Shown here piece by piece: positions 15,755 to 24,114 of a DNA stretch of 64,000 nucleotides (positions within the stretch are counted from its first letter, which is position 1; each line of letters opens with the position of its first letter). Source of the DNA: UBA9732 sp963621975 (lineage in GTDB: Bacteria; Spirochaetota; Spirochaetia; Sphaerochaetales; Sphaerochaetaceae). The translations under genes and the position numbers were made by a program. The DNA lies in the NCBI GenBank assembly GCA_963621975.1, contig CAVFGI010000001.1, positions 1-64,000 on the forward strand, written 5' to 3'. A model generated the notes under the pieces. That model ran no database searches. It worked only from the letters and a program-made list of their open reading frames with translations, and was not told the DNA's origin.

Positions 15755-18630
15755 AAGTACATTGCAATATTAATGGAAAAAATAGAACATTCAATGTAGA
15801 ACCTTCTACAAAACTCAGAGAAATGCTTCTTATGAACGGCAATCTAGCTGTTCGTGATAGCGATGATGCTGAAGGTTTTTGTGGTAGTGATACCGTTTTG
15901 ATTGATGGCACTCCTGTTTTCTCCAACTTAGTGCTTGCTGGGGAAGTTGAAGGTTGTGAGATAAGAACTCCAGATGGACTTGGAAGTCCTACACATTTGA
16001 CCATTGTTCAGCAGGCCATGATTGATGCTGGTATTGTTCAAAGTGCTTATAATGCACCAGCTGCTGCTCTTTTGTTAACATGGCTTTTAGAAAACAATCC
16101 TAATCCTACAAAAGAAGAAATCAAAGATTGTCTTTCTGGTATATTTATTAGAGATGCAGGTTATGAACATTATTATCTTGCTGTAAAACTTGCTCAAGAA
16201 AAGATGCAAACTGGCTCTTATCAGTCAACAATAGCACCTTCATTTAGACCTGAATGTGACGTTATTGGAAAGCCTATTTCAAAAATTGATGGTGCCCAGC
16301 TTGTTTCTGGAGACAAGGCCTTTGTTGAAGACTTTGTCCCAGCCGATACCTGTCATATGGTAGTTCTCAGAAGTCCACATGCTAGTGCTTATATTAACTC
16401 TATTGATACCACAGAAGCTATGAAGGTTGATGGTGTTATTGAGATTTTAACAGCTTATAACACTCCTGAAACTCATTATATGCAGGCAGGACAGGGTAAC
16501 CCAGAGCCGTCTCCACATGATAGAAGACTGTTTAACATGAAGGTTAGACATGTTGGAGACAGAGTTGCCGCTGTTATTGCTGAGACTTTAGAGGCTGCAA
16601 AAGAAGCTTGTAAGCTCATTAAAGTTGACTATGAAGTTCTTCCTGCTGTTTTTACAGTTGAAGAAGCCATGGCTTTTGGGGCTCCAATTGTTCATAATGG
16701 TGTTGTAGAGTACAGAGCTGGTGCTCCTGCTAATTTGGATGAATACAACAAGACTGCAGGCGATCCACGAGAAGGAAAAGTTATTTATCAATTCCCTCTT
16801 GGTGCGGATGTTAAACATAACATTGCTGCATCTAACAAGGGTCACATTGGTGATGTAGATAAAGCTTTTGCTACTTCAGATGCAGTTGTTGAATGTACAT
16901 ATCAAACTAGCCAAATTCAGCATACTCCACTTGAGACACATATTTGTTTTGCTCGTATGGAAGGACAGCGTCTTACAGTTTATGCTTCAACTCAGGTTCC
17001 TTACCACGTAAGAAGAATTGTGGGTTGGGTTACCGGTCTTCCAGAAAACAGAATTCATATCATCAAAACTCGTGTTGGCGGTGGATATGGCTCTAAGCAA
17101 GATATCCTCATTGAAGACCTTACTGGCTATGCTGCTTATGTAACAGGTAAGCCAATTTTGTGTCACAACACCAGAGAAGAGGAGTTTATTGCAAATTCCA
17201 CCCGTCACCCAATGAGAGTTCACGTAAAGATGTCGGGCAACAAAGATGGCCAGATAACCGGTATTTATATGGAAGTTTGCGCAAATACTGGTCCATACGG
17301 CAATCATTGTCTAACAGTTCCTATGAACAGTTGTTCAAAAACTTTGCCTCTGTTTAAGGTTGACAACATGAAATATGATCTCAAGGTTTTCTATACTAAC
17401 ACTCCACCTGCAGGCGCATATCAGGGTTACGGAACACCAAAGGGAACCTATGGTCTTATGATGGCAATGTCACTTTTGGCTGAAAAGCTTGGCATTGACT
17501 ACAAGGATATGGTGCTTAAGAACCACGTAGAAGAGGGCTACATGCTTGAAATCCTCAAGGGCCTAGGAGAAGGCCGTGAAGGTGCAGTTGTTCCAGTTGG
17601 TTCTTGTGGACTTGATGAGGCTATTCGCAAAGGTTGCGACATGATTAATTGGGGCCAGCGCGAAGAAAGTGGAGACCCAAACTGGAAAATTGGAAAAGGT
17701 TTTGCAATGATTATGCAGGGTTCTGGATTACCTGGTTTGGACCATGCAGAGGCCATTGCAAAGCTAGAGACAGATGGCACTGTCATTCTCAACAGTGGTG
17801 GTGCAGACCTTGGAACTGGACTGGATACCATATCTGCAAAGATTGTAGCTGAAGTTCTTAAACTTCCAATGGACCGCATTACAGTTGTCTCTGGAGATAC
17901 AGATTCTTGTGCTTTTGATACAGGTGCATACGCATCTTCAGGAACATTCTTCAGTGGTAATGCATCATTGGAAGCAACTAAGAAGCTTAAAGATATGATT
18001 ATTACTGAAGCCGCTTACCAGATGGGAGAAGAAGAAAAAGACCTTGATGTACGATATCCAGGTGAGGTTTTCTCCTTAAAGACAGGCAAGACTCGTTCAT
18101 ATTATGAGCTCTCTCATTCAGCTTGCGCAGGTGATGGGCATGGTCAAATGATTGTACATGGAACCTTTATCACAAAGGCATCCTCAGTTCCTTATGGTGC
18201 TCACTTTGCTCAAGTTGCTGTCAATATTAGAACTGGTGAAATAAAGGTTCAGAAGTTCTACGCTCTTCAGGATGCAGGAACTCCAATTAATCCAGAAGTA
18301 GCTCTCTGCCAGATGTATGGTGCTGTTATGAAGTCCATTGGACACTCAATGTATGAAGACATGATATTGGATAAAAACGGTGTTTGCATTAATGCCAACA
18401 TGACAGATTACGGGGTGCCTATGATTTCTGAAGCTCCAGATGATTTCAAATCTGTTCTTATTGATGTTAATGATGCTTATGGTCCATTTGGAGCCAAATC
18501 TATTTCTGAAATTGCTTGTAATGGAGCTGCTCCGGCTATTGGAATTGCTATTCATGATGCATGTGGCGCATGGATTACAAGTTGGCCAATGACGCCTGAA
18601 AAGCTACTGAAGGCATTGGGAAAGATTTAA
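15751..18630 (+). CDS. xdhD: XdhD-type fused ferredoxin-like/molybdopterin hydroxylase
   Basis: A 959-residue fusion. Residues 1-150 have the [2Fe-2S] subunit fold but not its ligands: where a normal subunit has GCxxGxCGAC it has DAEGFCGSD, QCGFCxPG is QSAYNAPA, and CRCTGY is FIRDAGY. E. coli XdhD, as I recall it, has the same loss, so this is a family trait. Residues 170-959 form the molybdopterin part, with GGGYGSKQD and GPFGAKSISE (catalytic Glu). The family acts in anaerobic purine catabolism, possibly on hypoxanthine or urate-derived rings. AAGGAGG supports ATG 15751 over GTG 15727. No in-frame TGA suggests selenocysteine. Confidence 0.88.
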   Translation: MKVHCNINGKNRTFNVEPSTKLREMLLMNGNLAVRDSDDAEGFCGSDTVLIDGTPVFSNLVLAGEVEGCEIRTPDGLGSPTHLTIVQQAMIDAGIVQSAYNAPAAALLLTWLLENNPNPTKEEIKDCLSGIFIRDAGYEHYYLAVKLAQEKMQTGSYQSTIAPSFRPECDVIGKPISKIDGAQLVSGDKAFVEDFVPADTCHMVVLRSPHASAYINSIDTTEAMKVDGVIEILTAYNTPETHYMQAGQGNPEPSPHDRRLFNMKVRHVGDRVAAVIAETLEAAKEACKLIKVDYEVLPAVFTVEEAMAFGAPIVHNGVVEYRAGAPANLDEYNKTAGDPREGKVIYQFPLGADVKHNIAASNKGHIGDVDKAFATSDAVVECTYQTSQIQHTPLETHICFARMEGQRLTVYASTQVPYHVRRIVGWVTGLPENRIHIIKTRVGGGYGSKQDILIEDLTGYAAYVTGKPILCHNTREEEFIANSTRHPMRVHVKMSGNKDGQITGIYMEVCANTGPYGNHCLTVPMNSCSKTLPLFKVDNMKYDLKVFYTNTPPAGAYQGYGTPKGTYGLMMAMSLLAEKLGIDYKDMVLKNHVEEGYMLEILKGLGEGREGAVVPVGSCGLDEAIRKGCDMINWGQREESGDPNWKIGKGFAMIMQGSGLPGLDHAEAIAKLETDGTVILNSGGADLGTGLDTISAKIVAEVLKLPMDRITVVSGDTDSCAFDTGAYASSGTFFSGNASLEATKKLKDMIITEAAYQMGEEEKDLDVRYPGEVFSLKTGKTRSYYELSHSACAGDGHGQMIVHGTFITKASSVPYGAHFAQVAVNIRTGEIKVQKFYALQDAGTPINPEVALCQMYGAVMKSIGHSMYEDMILDKNGVCINANMTDYGVPMISEAPDDFKSVLIDVNDAYGPFGAKSISEIACNGAAPAIGIAIHDACGAWITSWPMTPEKLLKALGKI

Positions 18631-18658
18631 GGGTTCTGGTGAACTCCTGAGGCTTGGT

Positions 18659-19525
18659 ATGGCAATATGTTCTCCAATATATTCTCAAGATAAGGTAAAT
18701 TTACACACCCATTCGCGATATTGTGGACATGGAAAGGGTGAAATTAGTGATTATGTTAAAGAAGCTAAGGCGGAGGGAAAACTCTCTGTCTTAGGCTTTT
18801 CAGAACATTGTCCTGTTCCTGACAACCGTTGGTCAAGAACGCGTATGAGCTATGAAGACTTTCCTTCCTACATGGCTGATGTTCGCAAGGCACGTCAAGA
18901 GGAAGAAAATGTTGGAGGTCTAAAAATTTTGCTTGGTGCTGAGTGTGATTATCTTCCTCAGTACTATTCTTATTATAAGGATGAGCTACTTGCAGAGCAG
19001 GGATTTGATTATTTAATTGGAGCTGTTCACTTCCACCATGATCCAATAACGGGCGCATATATTTATCCTAACAAAATTCCAGACTATACCCCATTTTTGG
19101 GTGAATACGTAAAAAATTACATCAATACTATAGAATCGGGCCTCTTTTTACTCTGTGCGCATCCAGATTTGTATGCCTATAGCACTCCGTGGACTGCAGA
19201 ATTAAAAGCGGCTGCCAAGGACATTATTCAGTGTGCATTAGATCATAATATGCCTCTTGAAGTTAATTGTTATGGGCTTAGAAAAGGTCTGACTATGATT
19301 GGTGGTGCGCTACGTCATCATTATACTATTAGAGAATTTTGGGAAATGGCTCTTGATGCTGGTGTAAAGATTTGTTGCAATAGCGATGCTCATAAACCAG
19401 AACATTTATCTATTGAACCTGGACTTGATTTTGGCAAGGATCTTGGAATTGAGTTTGTAAACTGGCAAGTTGAAATTAGTGCTGATGACAGACACATTGG
19501 TGGGCACAATATTAAGTTTGTTTGA
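18659..19525 (+). CDS. PHP-domain phosphoesterase (HisK histidinol-phosphatase-like)
   Basis: A 288-residue PHP hydrolase. Metal ligands are visible in NLHTHSRYCGHG (near residue 15), GFSEHCPVP, LGAECDYLP, LCAHPDL and CCNSDAHKPEH. Closest family is HisK-type histidinol phosphatase, but no other his genes are present, and its place as the last gene behind xdhD suggests a hydrolase acting on a purine-derived imidazole or phosphate ester; that is inference. A GAGG lies six bases before the ATG. It is absent from the E. coli version of the locus. Confidence 0.75.
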   Translation: MAICSPIYSQDKVNLHTHSRYCGHGKGEISDYVKEAKAEGKLSVLGFSEHCPVPDNRWSRTRMSYEDFPSYMADVRKARQEEENVGGLKILLGAECDYLPQYYSYYKDELLAEQGFDYLIGAVHFHHDPITGAYIYPNKIPDYTPFLGEYVKNYINTIESGLFLLCAHPDLYAYSTPWTAELKAAAKDIIQCALDHNMPLEVNCYGLRKGLTMIGGALRHHYTIREFWEMALDAGVKICCNSDAHKPEHLSIEPGLDFGKDLGIEFVNWQVEISADDRHIGGHNIKFV

Positions 19526-19570
19526 AATCTCCTTAATATCCATGTAAATCGTAGTAGGAAGGACTAAAAA

Positions 19571-19590
19571 TTTGTTGCAATTTGTTGCAT
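19571..19590 (+). promoter_or_regulatory. Direct-repeat operator candidate upstream of ygeY
   Basis: TTTGTTGCAA then TTTGTTGCAT: again two TTGCA boxes exactly 10 bp apart, matching the pair before ygfK at most positions. A TAGACT at 19598 occupies about the same distance as the ygfK -35 box, but I see no convincing -10. Confidence 0.55.
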
Positions 19591-19621
19591 TGCGATGTAG
19601 ACTTCTAACTAGATTTGATTG

Positions 19622-19634
19622 GGCATGCTATGCC
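19622..19634. promoter_or_regulatory. Short inverted repeat before ygeY
   Basis: GGCAT-GCT-ATGCC lies 24 bases before the ygeY start, in the likely mRNA leader. It may be a small operator or hairpin. Confidence 0.3.
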
Positions 19635-19657
19635 AAATGTAACAATGGAGGAAGTTT

Positions 19658-21052
19658 ATGGATTTTGCTGCCATTAAGAAGGCTGCCGAGGCTTACGGAC
19701 CTTCAATGACAAAATTTCTCAGAGACATGATTGCAATTCCATCAGAGAGTTGTGAAGAGAAAGGTGTCGTCTATAGAATTAAAGAAGAGATGGAAAAACT
19801 TGGCTATGACAAGGTTGAGATTGATAAATTGGGAAATGTCATAGGCTGGATGGGAAATGGTGACAAGATCATTGCTATAGATTCCCACATAGATACAGTT
19901 GGAATTGGAAATATTGAGAACTGGACTGCTGATCCTTACAAGGGTTGGGAGAACGAGACTCAAATTTATGGTCGTGGTGGTTCTGACCAAGAAGGCGGAA
20001 TGTCTTCTGCTGTTTACGGAACAAAAATCATGAAGGATCTTGGACTCATTCCAGAAGGCTATAAGATCATGGTTGTTGGTTCGGTTCAGGAAGAAGATTG
20101 CGATGGTATGTGCTGGCAGTCAATTGTCAACGAATACTTCAAGGGACCAGAAGATGCAGCAAAGCAGATTGAATTTGTAATTTCTACAGAGCCAACAGAT
20201 GGCGGCATCTACAGAGGTCACAGAGGAAGAATGGAAATTAGAGTTGACGTTCACGGTGTTTCCTGTCACGGCTCTGCTCCAGAAAGAGGAGACAATGCTA
20301 TCCACAAGATGGCTGAGATTCTTCTCAACGTAAGAGATCTCAATGAGAATTCAGCAGATAACGAGAACATTCATGGCCTTGCAAAGATGCTTGATCCAAA
20401 GTACAACCCAGAGCACTATGAAGATGCACGTTTCCTTGGAAGAGGTACATGTACCACATCACAGATTTTCTACACATCTCCATCAAGATGTGCAGTTGCA
20501 GACAGCTGTGCAATCTCAATTGACCGCAGAATGACAGCAGGTGAAACCTACAAGTCATGCTTAAAGGAAATTGAAGATCTTCCAGCCTGCAAAAAGTACG
20601 CAAAGGATGTTAAGGTTTCCATGTATATGTACGACAGACCTGCATGGACTGGCCACGTCTACGAGACAGAATGCTTCTTCCCAACCTGGATTAACAAGGA
20701 GAGCGCTCCACACGTCAAGGCATTGGTAGAAGCTCACAAAGCTCTTTGGGGCGACAGTAGACTTTGGGCCGATGACGTTGCAAAAGAAAAGAGAGTAGGT
20801 CGCCCACTTTGCGATAAGTGGACCTTCTCCACAAACGGCGTTTCTATTCAGGGTCGTTATGGCATTCCATGCGTAGGTTTTGGTCCTGGTGCAGAATCAC
20901 AGGCACACGCACCAAACGAGATTACTTGGAAGCATGACCTTGTAGTATGTGCAGCTCTTTACGCAGCAGTACCTATGCTTTACAAGCCAGAAGATAAAGA
21001 CGGAAGCGCAACATCCTTCCGCCAGGAACTCACAGGAAATAAGATTAGGTAA
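19658..21052 (+). CDS. ygeY: YgeY-type M20 family metallopeptidase/deacylase
   Basis: A 464-residue M20 zinc hydrolase. Ligands and catalytic residues: IAIDSHIDTVG (near 77), RGGSDQEGGMSSA, VQEEDCDG and STEPTDGGIYRGHRG. M20 enzymes cleave amide bonds of peptides, N-acyl or N-carbamoyl amino acids; in purine clusters YgeY is placed among the late ring-opened steps. It is longer than E. coli YgeY (about 400). GGAGG lies seven bases before the ATG. It is followed by ygeW after 13 bases, so the two form one transcript. Confidence 0.88.
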   Translation: MDFAAIKKAAEAYGPSMTKFLRDMIAIPSESCEEKGVVYRIKEEMEKLGYDKVEIDKLGNVIGWMGNGDKIIAIDSHIDTVGIGNIENWTADPYKGWENETQIYGRGGSDQEGGMSSAVYGTKIMKDLGLIPEGYKIMVVGSVQEEDCDGMCWQSIVNEYFKGPEDAAKQIEFVISTEPTDGGIYRGHRGRMEIRVDVHGVSCHGSAPERGDNAIHKMAEILLNVRDLNENSADNENIHGLAKMLDPKYNPEHYEDARFLGRGTCTTSQIFYTSPSRCAVADSCAISIDRRMTAGETYKSCLKEIEDLPACKKYAKDVKVSMYMYDRPAWTGHVYETECFFPTWINKESAPHVKALVEAHKALWGDSRLWADDVAKEKRVGRPLCDKWTFSTNGVSIQGRYGIPCVGFGPGAESQAHAPNEITWKHDLVVCAALYAAVPMLYKPEDKDGSATSFRQELTGNKIR

Positions 21053-21065
21053 GGAGAAAACAAAA

Positions 21066-22259
21066 ATGAGCAAAGCTTTAGAACTTGCAAGACATCTTGA
21101 AACCTTGCACATCAATAACATGTACAAGAACGATTTCTATTGGACATGGGATAAGACAGATGAAGAAATTGATGCTATCTTCACAGTCGCTGATGCACTC
21201 AGAGACCTAAGAGAGCACAATAAGAGCACCCGTATTTTTGATTCAGGTCTTGGAATTTCAATTTTCAGAGACAACTCAACACGCACACGTTTCTCATTTG
21301 CAAGTGCATGTAACCTTCTTGGTCTTGAAGAACAGGTTCTTGACGAGAAAGTCAGCCAGATTGCCCACGGTGAAACAGTTCGTGAAACAGCTAACATGGT
21401 TTCCTTCATGGCAGATGTTGTTGGTATTCGTGATGATATGTTTATTGGAGAAGGTCACAAGTACCAGAAGACTTTCATTGACGCATGTGAATATGGATAC
21501 AGACATGGCATTCTTGAGCAGAGACCTACTCTTGTAAACCTTCAGTGTGATGTTGACCACCCAACACAGTGTATGGCAGACATGCTTCATGTCATCCATC
21601 AGTTTGGCGGAGTAGAGAACCTTAAGGGCAAAAAAGTTGCTATGACATGGGCATATAGTCCATCATATGGCAAACCACTGAGCGTCCCACAGGGTGTTAT
21701 TGGTCTTTTCACAAGATTTGGAATGGACGTAACTCTTGCACATCCAGAAGGCTATGAAGTAATGCCAGAATGCATTGAAATTGCTAAGAAGAATGCAGCA
21801 GCAACTGGTGGTAGCTTCAAGCAGTGCTACAGCATGGATGAGGCTTTCAAAGATGCAGACATTGTTTATCCAAAGAGCTGGGCTCCATTTGCAGCTATGG
21901 AGCAGAGAACAAAGTTCTATCAGGCTGGGGATAAGGCTGGTATTGATGCTCTTGAGAAGAAGCTTCTTGCTCAGAACGCAGAGCACAAAGACTGGACTTG
22001 TTCAGAAGAGAAGATGAAGCTCACCAAAGAAGGTAAGGCTCTCTATCTCCACTGTCTCCCAGCAGACATCACAGGTCTTTCATGTAAGGAAGGTGAAGTT
22101 GATAATTCTGTCTTTGATAGATACCTTGATCCTCTTTACAAGCAGGCTTCTTACAAGCCATATATCATTGCAGCAATGATTTTCATGTCAAAGGTTAAGG
22201 ATCCTGTAAAGGCTCTCATGACATTGGATGCATCTGACAACCTTCGCAAACTTTATTGA
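21066..22259 (+). CDS. ygeW: YgeW-type carbamoyltransferase homologue
   Basis: A 397-residue aspartate/ornithine carbamoyltransferase fold protein. Residues 70-80 carry RDNSTRTRFSFASA (the STRTR carbamoyl-phosphate loop), DHPTQCMADM is the second conserved motif, and YLHCLPADI stands for the usual HCLP. In purine catabolism it is thought to run in the phosphorolytic direction on a carbamoylated intermediate, giving carbamoyl phosphate for ATP; that role is from the family context. Length matches E. coli YgeW. AAGGAG precedes ATG 21066; an in-frame upstream start lies inside ygeY and has no ribosome site. Confidence 0.9.
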   Translation: MSKALELARHLETLHINNMYKNDFYWTWDKTDEEIDAIFTVADALRDLREHNKSTRIFDSGLGISIFRDNSTRTRFSFASACNLLGLEEQVLDEKVSQIAHGETVRETANMVSFMADVVGIRDDMFIGEGHKYQKTFIDACEYGYRHGILEQRPTLVNLQCDVDHPTQCMADMLHVIHQFGGVENLKGKKVAMTWAYSPSYGKPLSVPQGVIGLFTRFGMDVTLAHPEGYEVMPECIEIAKKNAAATGGSFKQCYSMDEAFKDADIVYPKSWAPFAAMEQRTKFYQAGDKAGIDALEKKLLAQNAEHKDWTCSEEKMKLTKEGKALYLHCLPADITGLSCKEGEVDNSVFDRYLDPLYKQASYKPYIIAAMIFMSKVKDPVKALMTLDASDNLRKLY

Positions 22260-22280
22260 TTGCTTATTGCATGATAAGGA

Positions 22281-22329
22281 AGCTTTTGGGAAAAAAGTGA
22301 AAAAAGTTTCAATTTAGACCCAAAAAGCT
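22281..22329 (+). terminator. Imperfect hairpin after ygeW
   Basis: AGCTTTTGGG (22281-22290) and CCCAAAAAGCT (22319-22329) can pair around a 28-base A-rich loop. It is the only candidate end signal for the ygeYW transcript, but it lacks a U-tract. Confidence 0.35.
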
Positions 22330-22367
22330 GAATGAAATGGTACTTCCCATTTGTATTACCTTATAGG

Positions 22368-22397
22368 GGCGTTTAATTGCTTTGATAATTAAACGCC
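22368..22397 (+). promoter_or_regulatory. 11-bp inverted repeat abutting a ribosome binding site
   Basis: GGCGTTTAATT (22368-22378) and AATTAAACGCC (22387-22397) are a perfect dyad with an eight-base loop, ending two bases before AGGAGG of the next gene. It may be an mRNA 5' hairpin or an operator. Confidence 0.55.
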
Positions 22398-22409
22398 TAG
22401 GAGGTAAGT

Positions 22410-23393
22410 ATGAAAGGGAAGTATTTTTTTATCCTAGCGTGTTTAATTCTTTTGGTTTCATGTAGTCAGGAGCCAAAGCAGCAAAAGGCAAATTTGGTCG
22501 TAAGTGTAGAAAATGAGGTGGCAAGCGCAGAAGATTCCAAAACTATAATGCCAAAGCTGAATTTGATGGATGCAGTGAGGTTTTCAGTAGAGGGTATTGG
22601 TCCTTCAGGCATTGGTTTTGCACCTGTGTATGGAGATGGGACAAAAATATCGGTCTCAGAGCTGGCTCCGGGGCAGTGGACTATCACGGCGCGTGCATAT
22701 AACGCCGATGGAAAGGAGCTTGCTATGGGCAGTACTACATGTACGCTCAATCGTGGTGAAAATAGTGTGACGGTGGTGCTGGATACAATTCCCGGGACTG
22801 GAACGGCGCAGATATCGTTCACATGGGACGAGTCAATTTCTTCTAGCACAACAATTAAGATATCTACTACTTTTCAATCTGATTTAGGTACGTCAATAAA
22901 AAATGAAAAGGAAGTGAATACTCGAGAGAAAAAAACAATCATCACGCAAAGTCTTCCTGCTGGTTCCTATGTTGTAAAAGTGGAGGTGAGTGATGAGAAG
23001 GGAAAAATTGGTATTGGAGCTGCTGAGGCACTGCGTATAGTGGATAATACGCAGTCAATTGGAGTAATTCCACTAGTTAGCTCTGGCTCAGGCATGACTG
23101 TTTATATTGAAAACAAGGTTGCATCTCCCATGCAAGTTTATTTGGATTATACTCCAAAGGCTCTAGTTGTGGGTGAAAGGATAACTTTAAAGGTAAGCTT
23201 TAATAATTTGCCATCTTATGTGAATAGCTCTGACCTAAAGTATCAATGGTACAAAGATGGAGTGCTAATGACTGTTGGAAATGCCACATACTCGTTTGCT
23301 GCGGAGAAGGGTGTGCATAGATATGATGCTATTGTGACTAATACAAGACGAGGTTCTACTTCTAGTGCATCCATGACGCTTAATTTGAATTAA
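22410..23393 (+). CDS. Putative lipoprotein with Ig-like C-terminal domain
   Basis: A 327-residue exported protein. MKGKYFFILACLILLVSCSQ is a lipoprotein signal with Cys at 18. The body is beta-rich (SVEGIGPSG, SELAPGQWTITARAYN, GSYVVKVEV) and the last 85 residues (KALVVGERITLKV, YQWYKDGVLMTVG, YDAIVTNTRRGS) read as an immunoglobulin-like fold with the YQWYK tryptophan. It is probably an envelope or surface adhesin-like lipoprotein. AGGAGG precedes the ATG. It converges on tcdA with a 14-base overlap. No specific family recognised. Confidence 0.7.
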   Translation: MKGKYFFILACLILLVSCSQEPKQQKANLVVSVENEVASAEDSKTIMPKLNLMDAVRFSVEGIGPSGIGFAPVYGDGTKISVSELAPGQWTITARAYNADGKELAMGSTTCTLNRGENSVTVVLDTIPGTGTAQISFTWDESISSSTTIKISTTFQSDLGTSIKNEKEVNTREKKTIITQSLPAGSYVVKVEVSDEKGKIGIGAAEALRIVDNTQSIGVIPLVSSGSGMTVYIENKVASPMQVYLDYTPKALVVGERITLKVSFNNLPSYVNSSDLKYQWYKDGVLMTVGNATYSFAAEKGVHRYDAIVTNTRRGSTSSASMTLNLN

Positions 23394-24114
23394 GGGGCTC
23401 TGGCAGGAGTTTATTTAGTGCTAGGTGGGCTAAATTAAGTCCAAAGATTCCGGTGAGTGTTGGCAAACTTCCAAGAACTTTTTTGTTACCGTCTTGTCCA
23501 TATTGAAAATCAACTTCTTCTGGGGAGAAGACAACTTGGATTCCTTTGCCAACACCTTCCTTTCTTAGTTTTGTGCGTACCTGTTTTGCAAGTGGACAGC
23601 CGTGAGTTTTCATTAAATCTCCGGTTTGTACTAAAGAAGGGTCTTTTCTTAGTGCGGCTCCCATTGAGGAAACTATTGGAATGCTGTGTGTATAAGCGTA
23701 CTTTAGGAGTAAACATTTAGAGGATACTGAGTCAATGGCATCTACAATGAGATCTGGTTTTTTCCCTTTATTATTGGGTGCTACAACTTGTTCTATGTTG
23801 TTTTCATCAAGGAAGATAGGGAGAAGTTCTACATTAGTTTGTACTTCAATATCATGAATACGAGCTTTTGCAACTTCTACTTTAAGTTTTCCTATTGTAG
23901 ATTCAAGAGCAACTAATTGACGGTTTATGTTGGAATATTCAACTTTATCAAAGTCTACGAGACGAAAGGACCCTATGCCACTGCGTGCAAGTGCTTCAAG
24001 ACAGTATGAACCAACAGCACCAACTCCTACTATGACAACAAATTTGTCATCTAGTGAATTGACTGCATCTTCTCCAATGAACCGGCTAATTCGTAAGAGT
24101 TTGCGCTTGTCCAT
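23380..24114 (-). CDS. tcdA: tRNA threonylcarbamoyladenosine dehydratase (TcdA/CsdL)
   Basis: A 244-residue E1-like ATP-dependent enzyme that cyclises t6A37 of tRNAs to ct6A. The start RISRFIGEDAV is typical of the family, followed by the nucleotide motif VIVGVGAVGSYCLEALARSG (residues 27-46), DFDKVEYSNINRQ, and DAIDSVSSK. Distinct from MoeB/ThiF by lacking paired CxxC zinc sites. AAAGGAG lies upstream of the ATG. It overlaps the TatD-like gene by 29 bases, so the two are co-transcribed. Confidence 0.88.
   Translation of the reverse strand: MDKRKLLRISRFIGEDAVNSLDDKFVVIVGVGAVGSYCLEALARSGIGSFRLVDFDKVEYSNINRQLVALESTIGKLKVEVAKARIHDIEVQTNVELLPIFLDENNIEQVVAPNNKGKKPDLIVDAIDSVSSKCLLLKYAYTHSIPIVSSMGAALRKDPSLVQTGDLMKTHGCPLAKQVRTKLRKEGVGKGIQVVFSPEEVDFQYGQDGNKKVLGSLPTLTGIFGLNLAHLALNKLLPEPLNSN

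Noticed and set aside
15751..18630. Selenocysteine in XdhD or neighbouring hydroxylase genes
   Set aside because: No in-frame TGA interrupts these genes at a plausible position, and no SECIS or sel genes are visible here.
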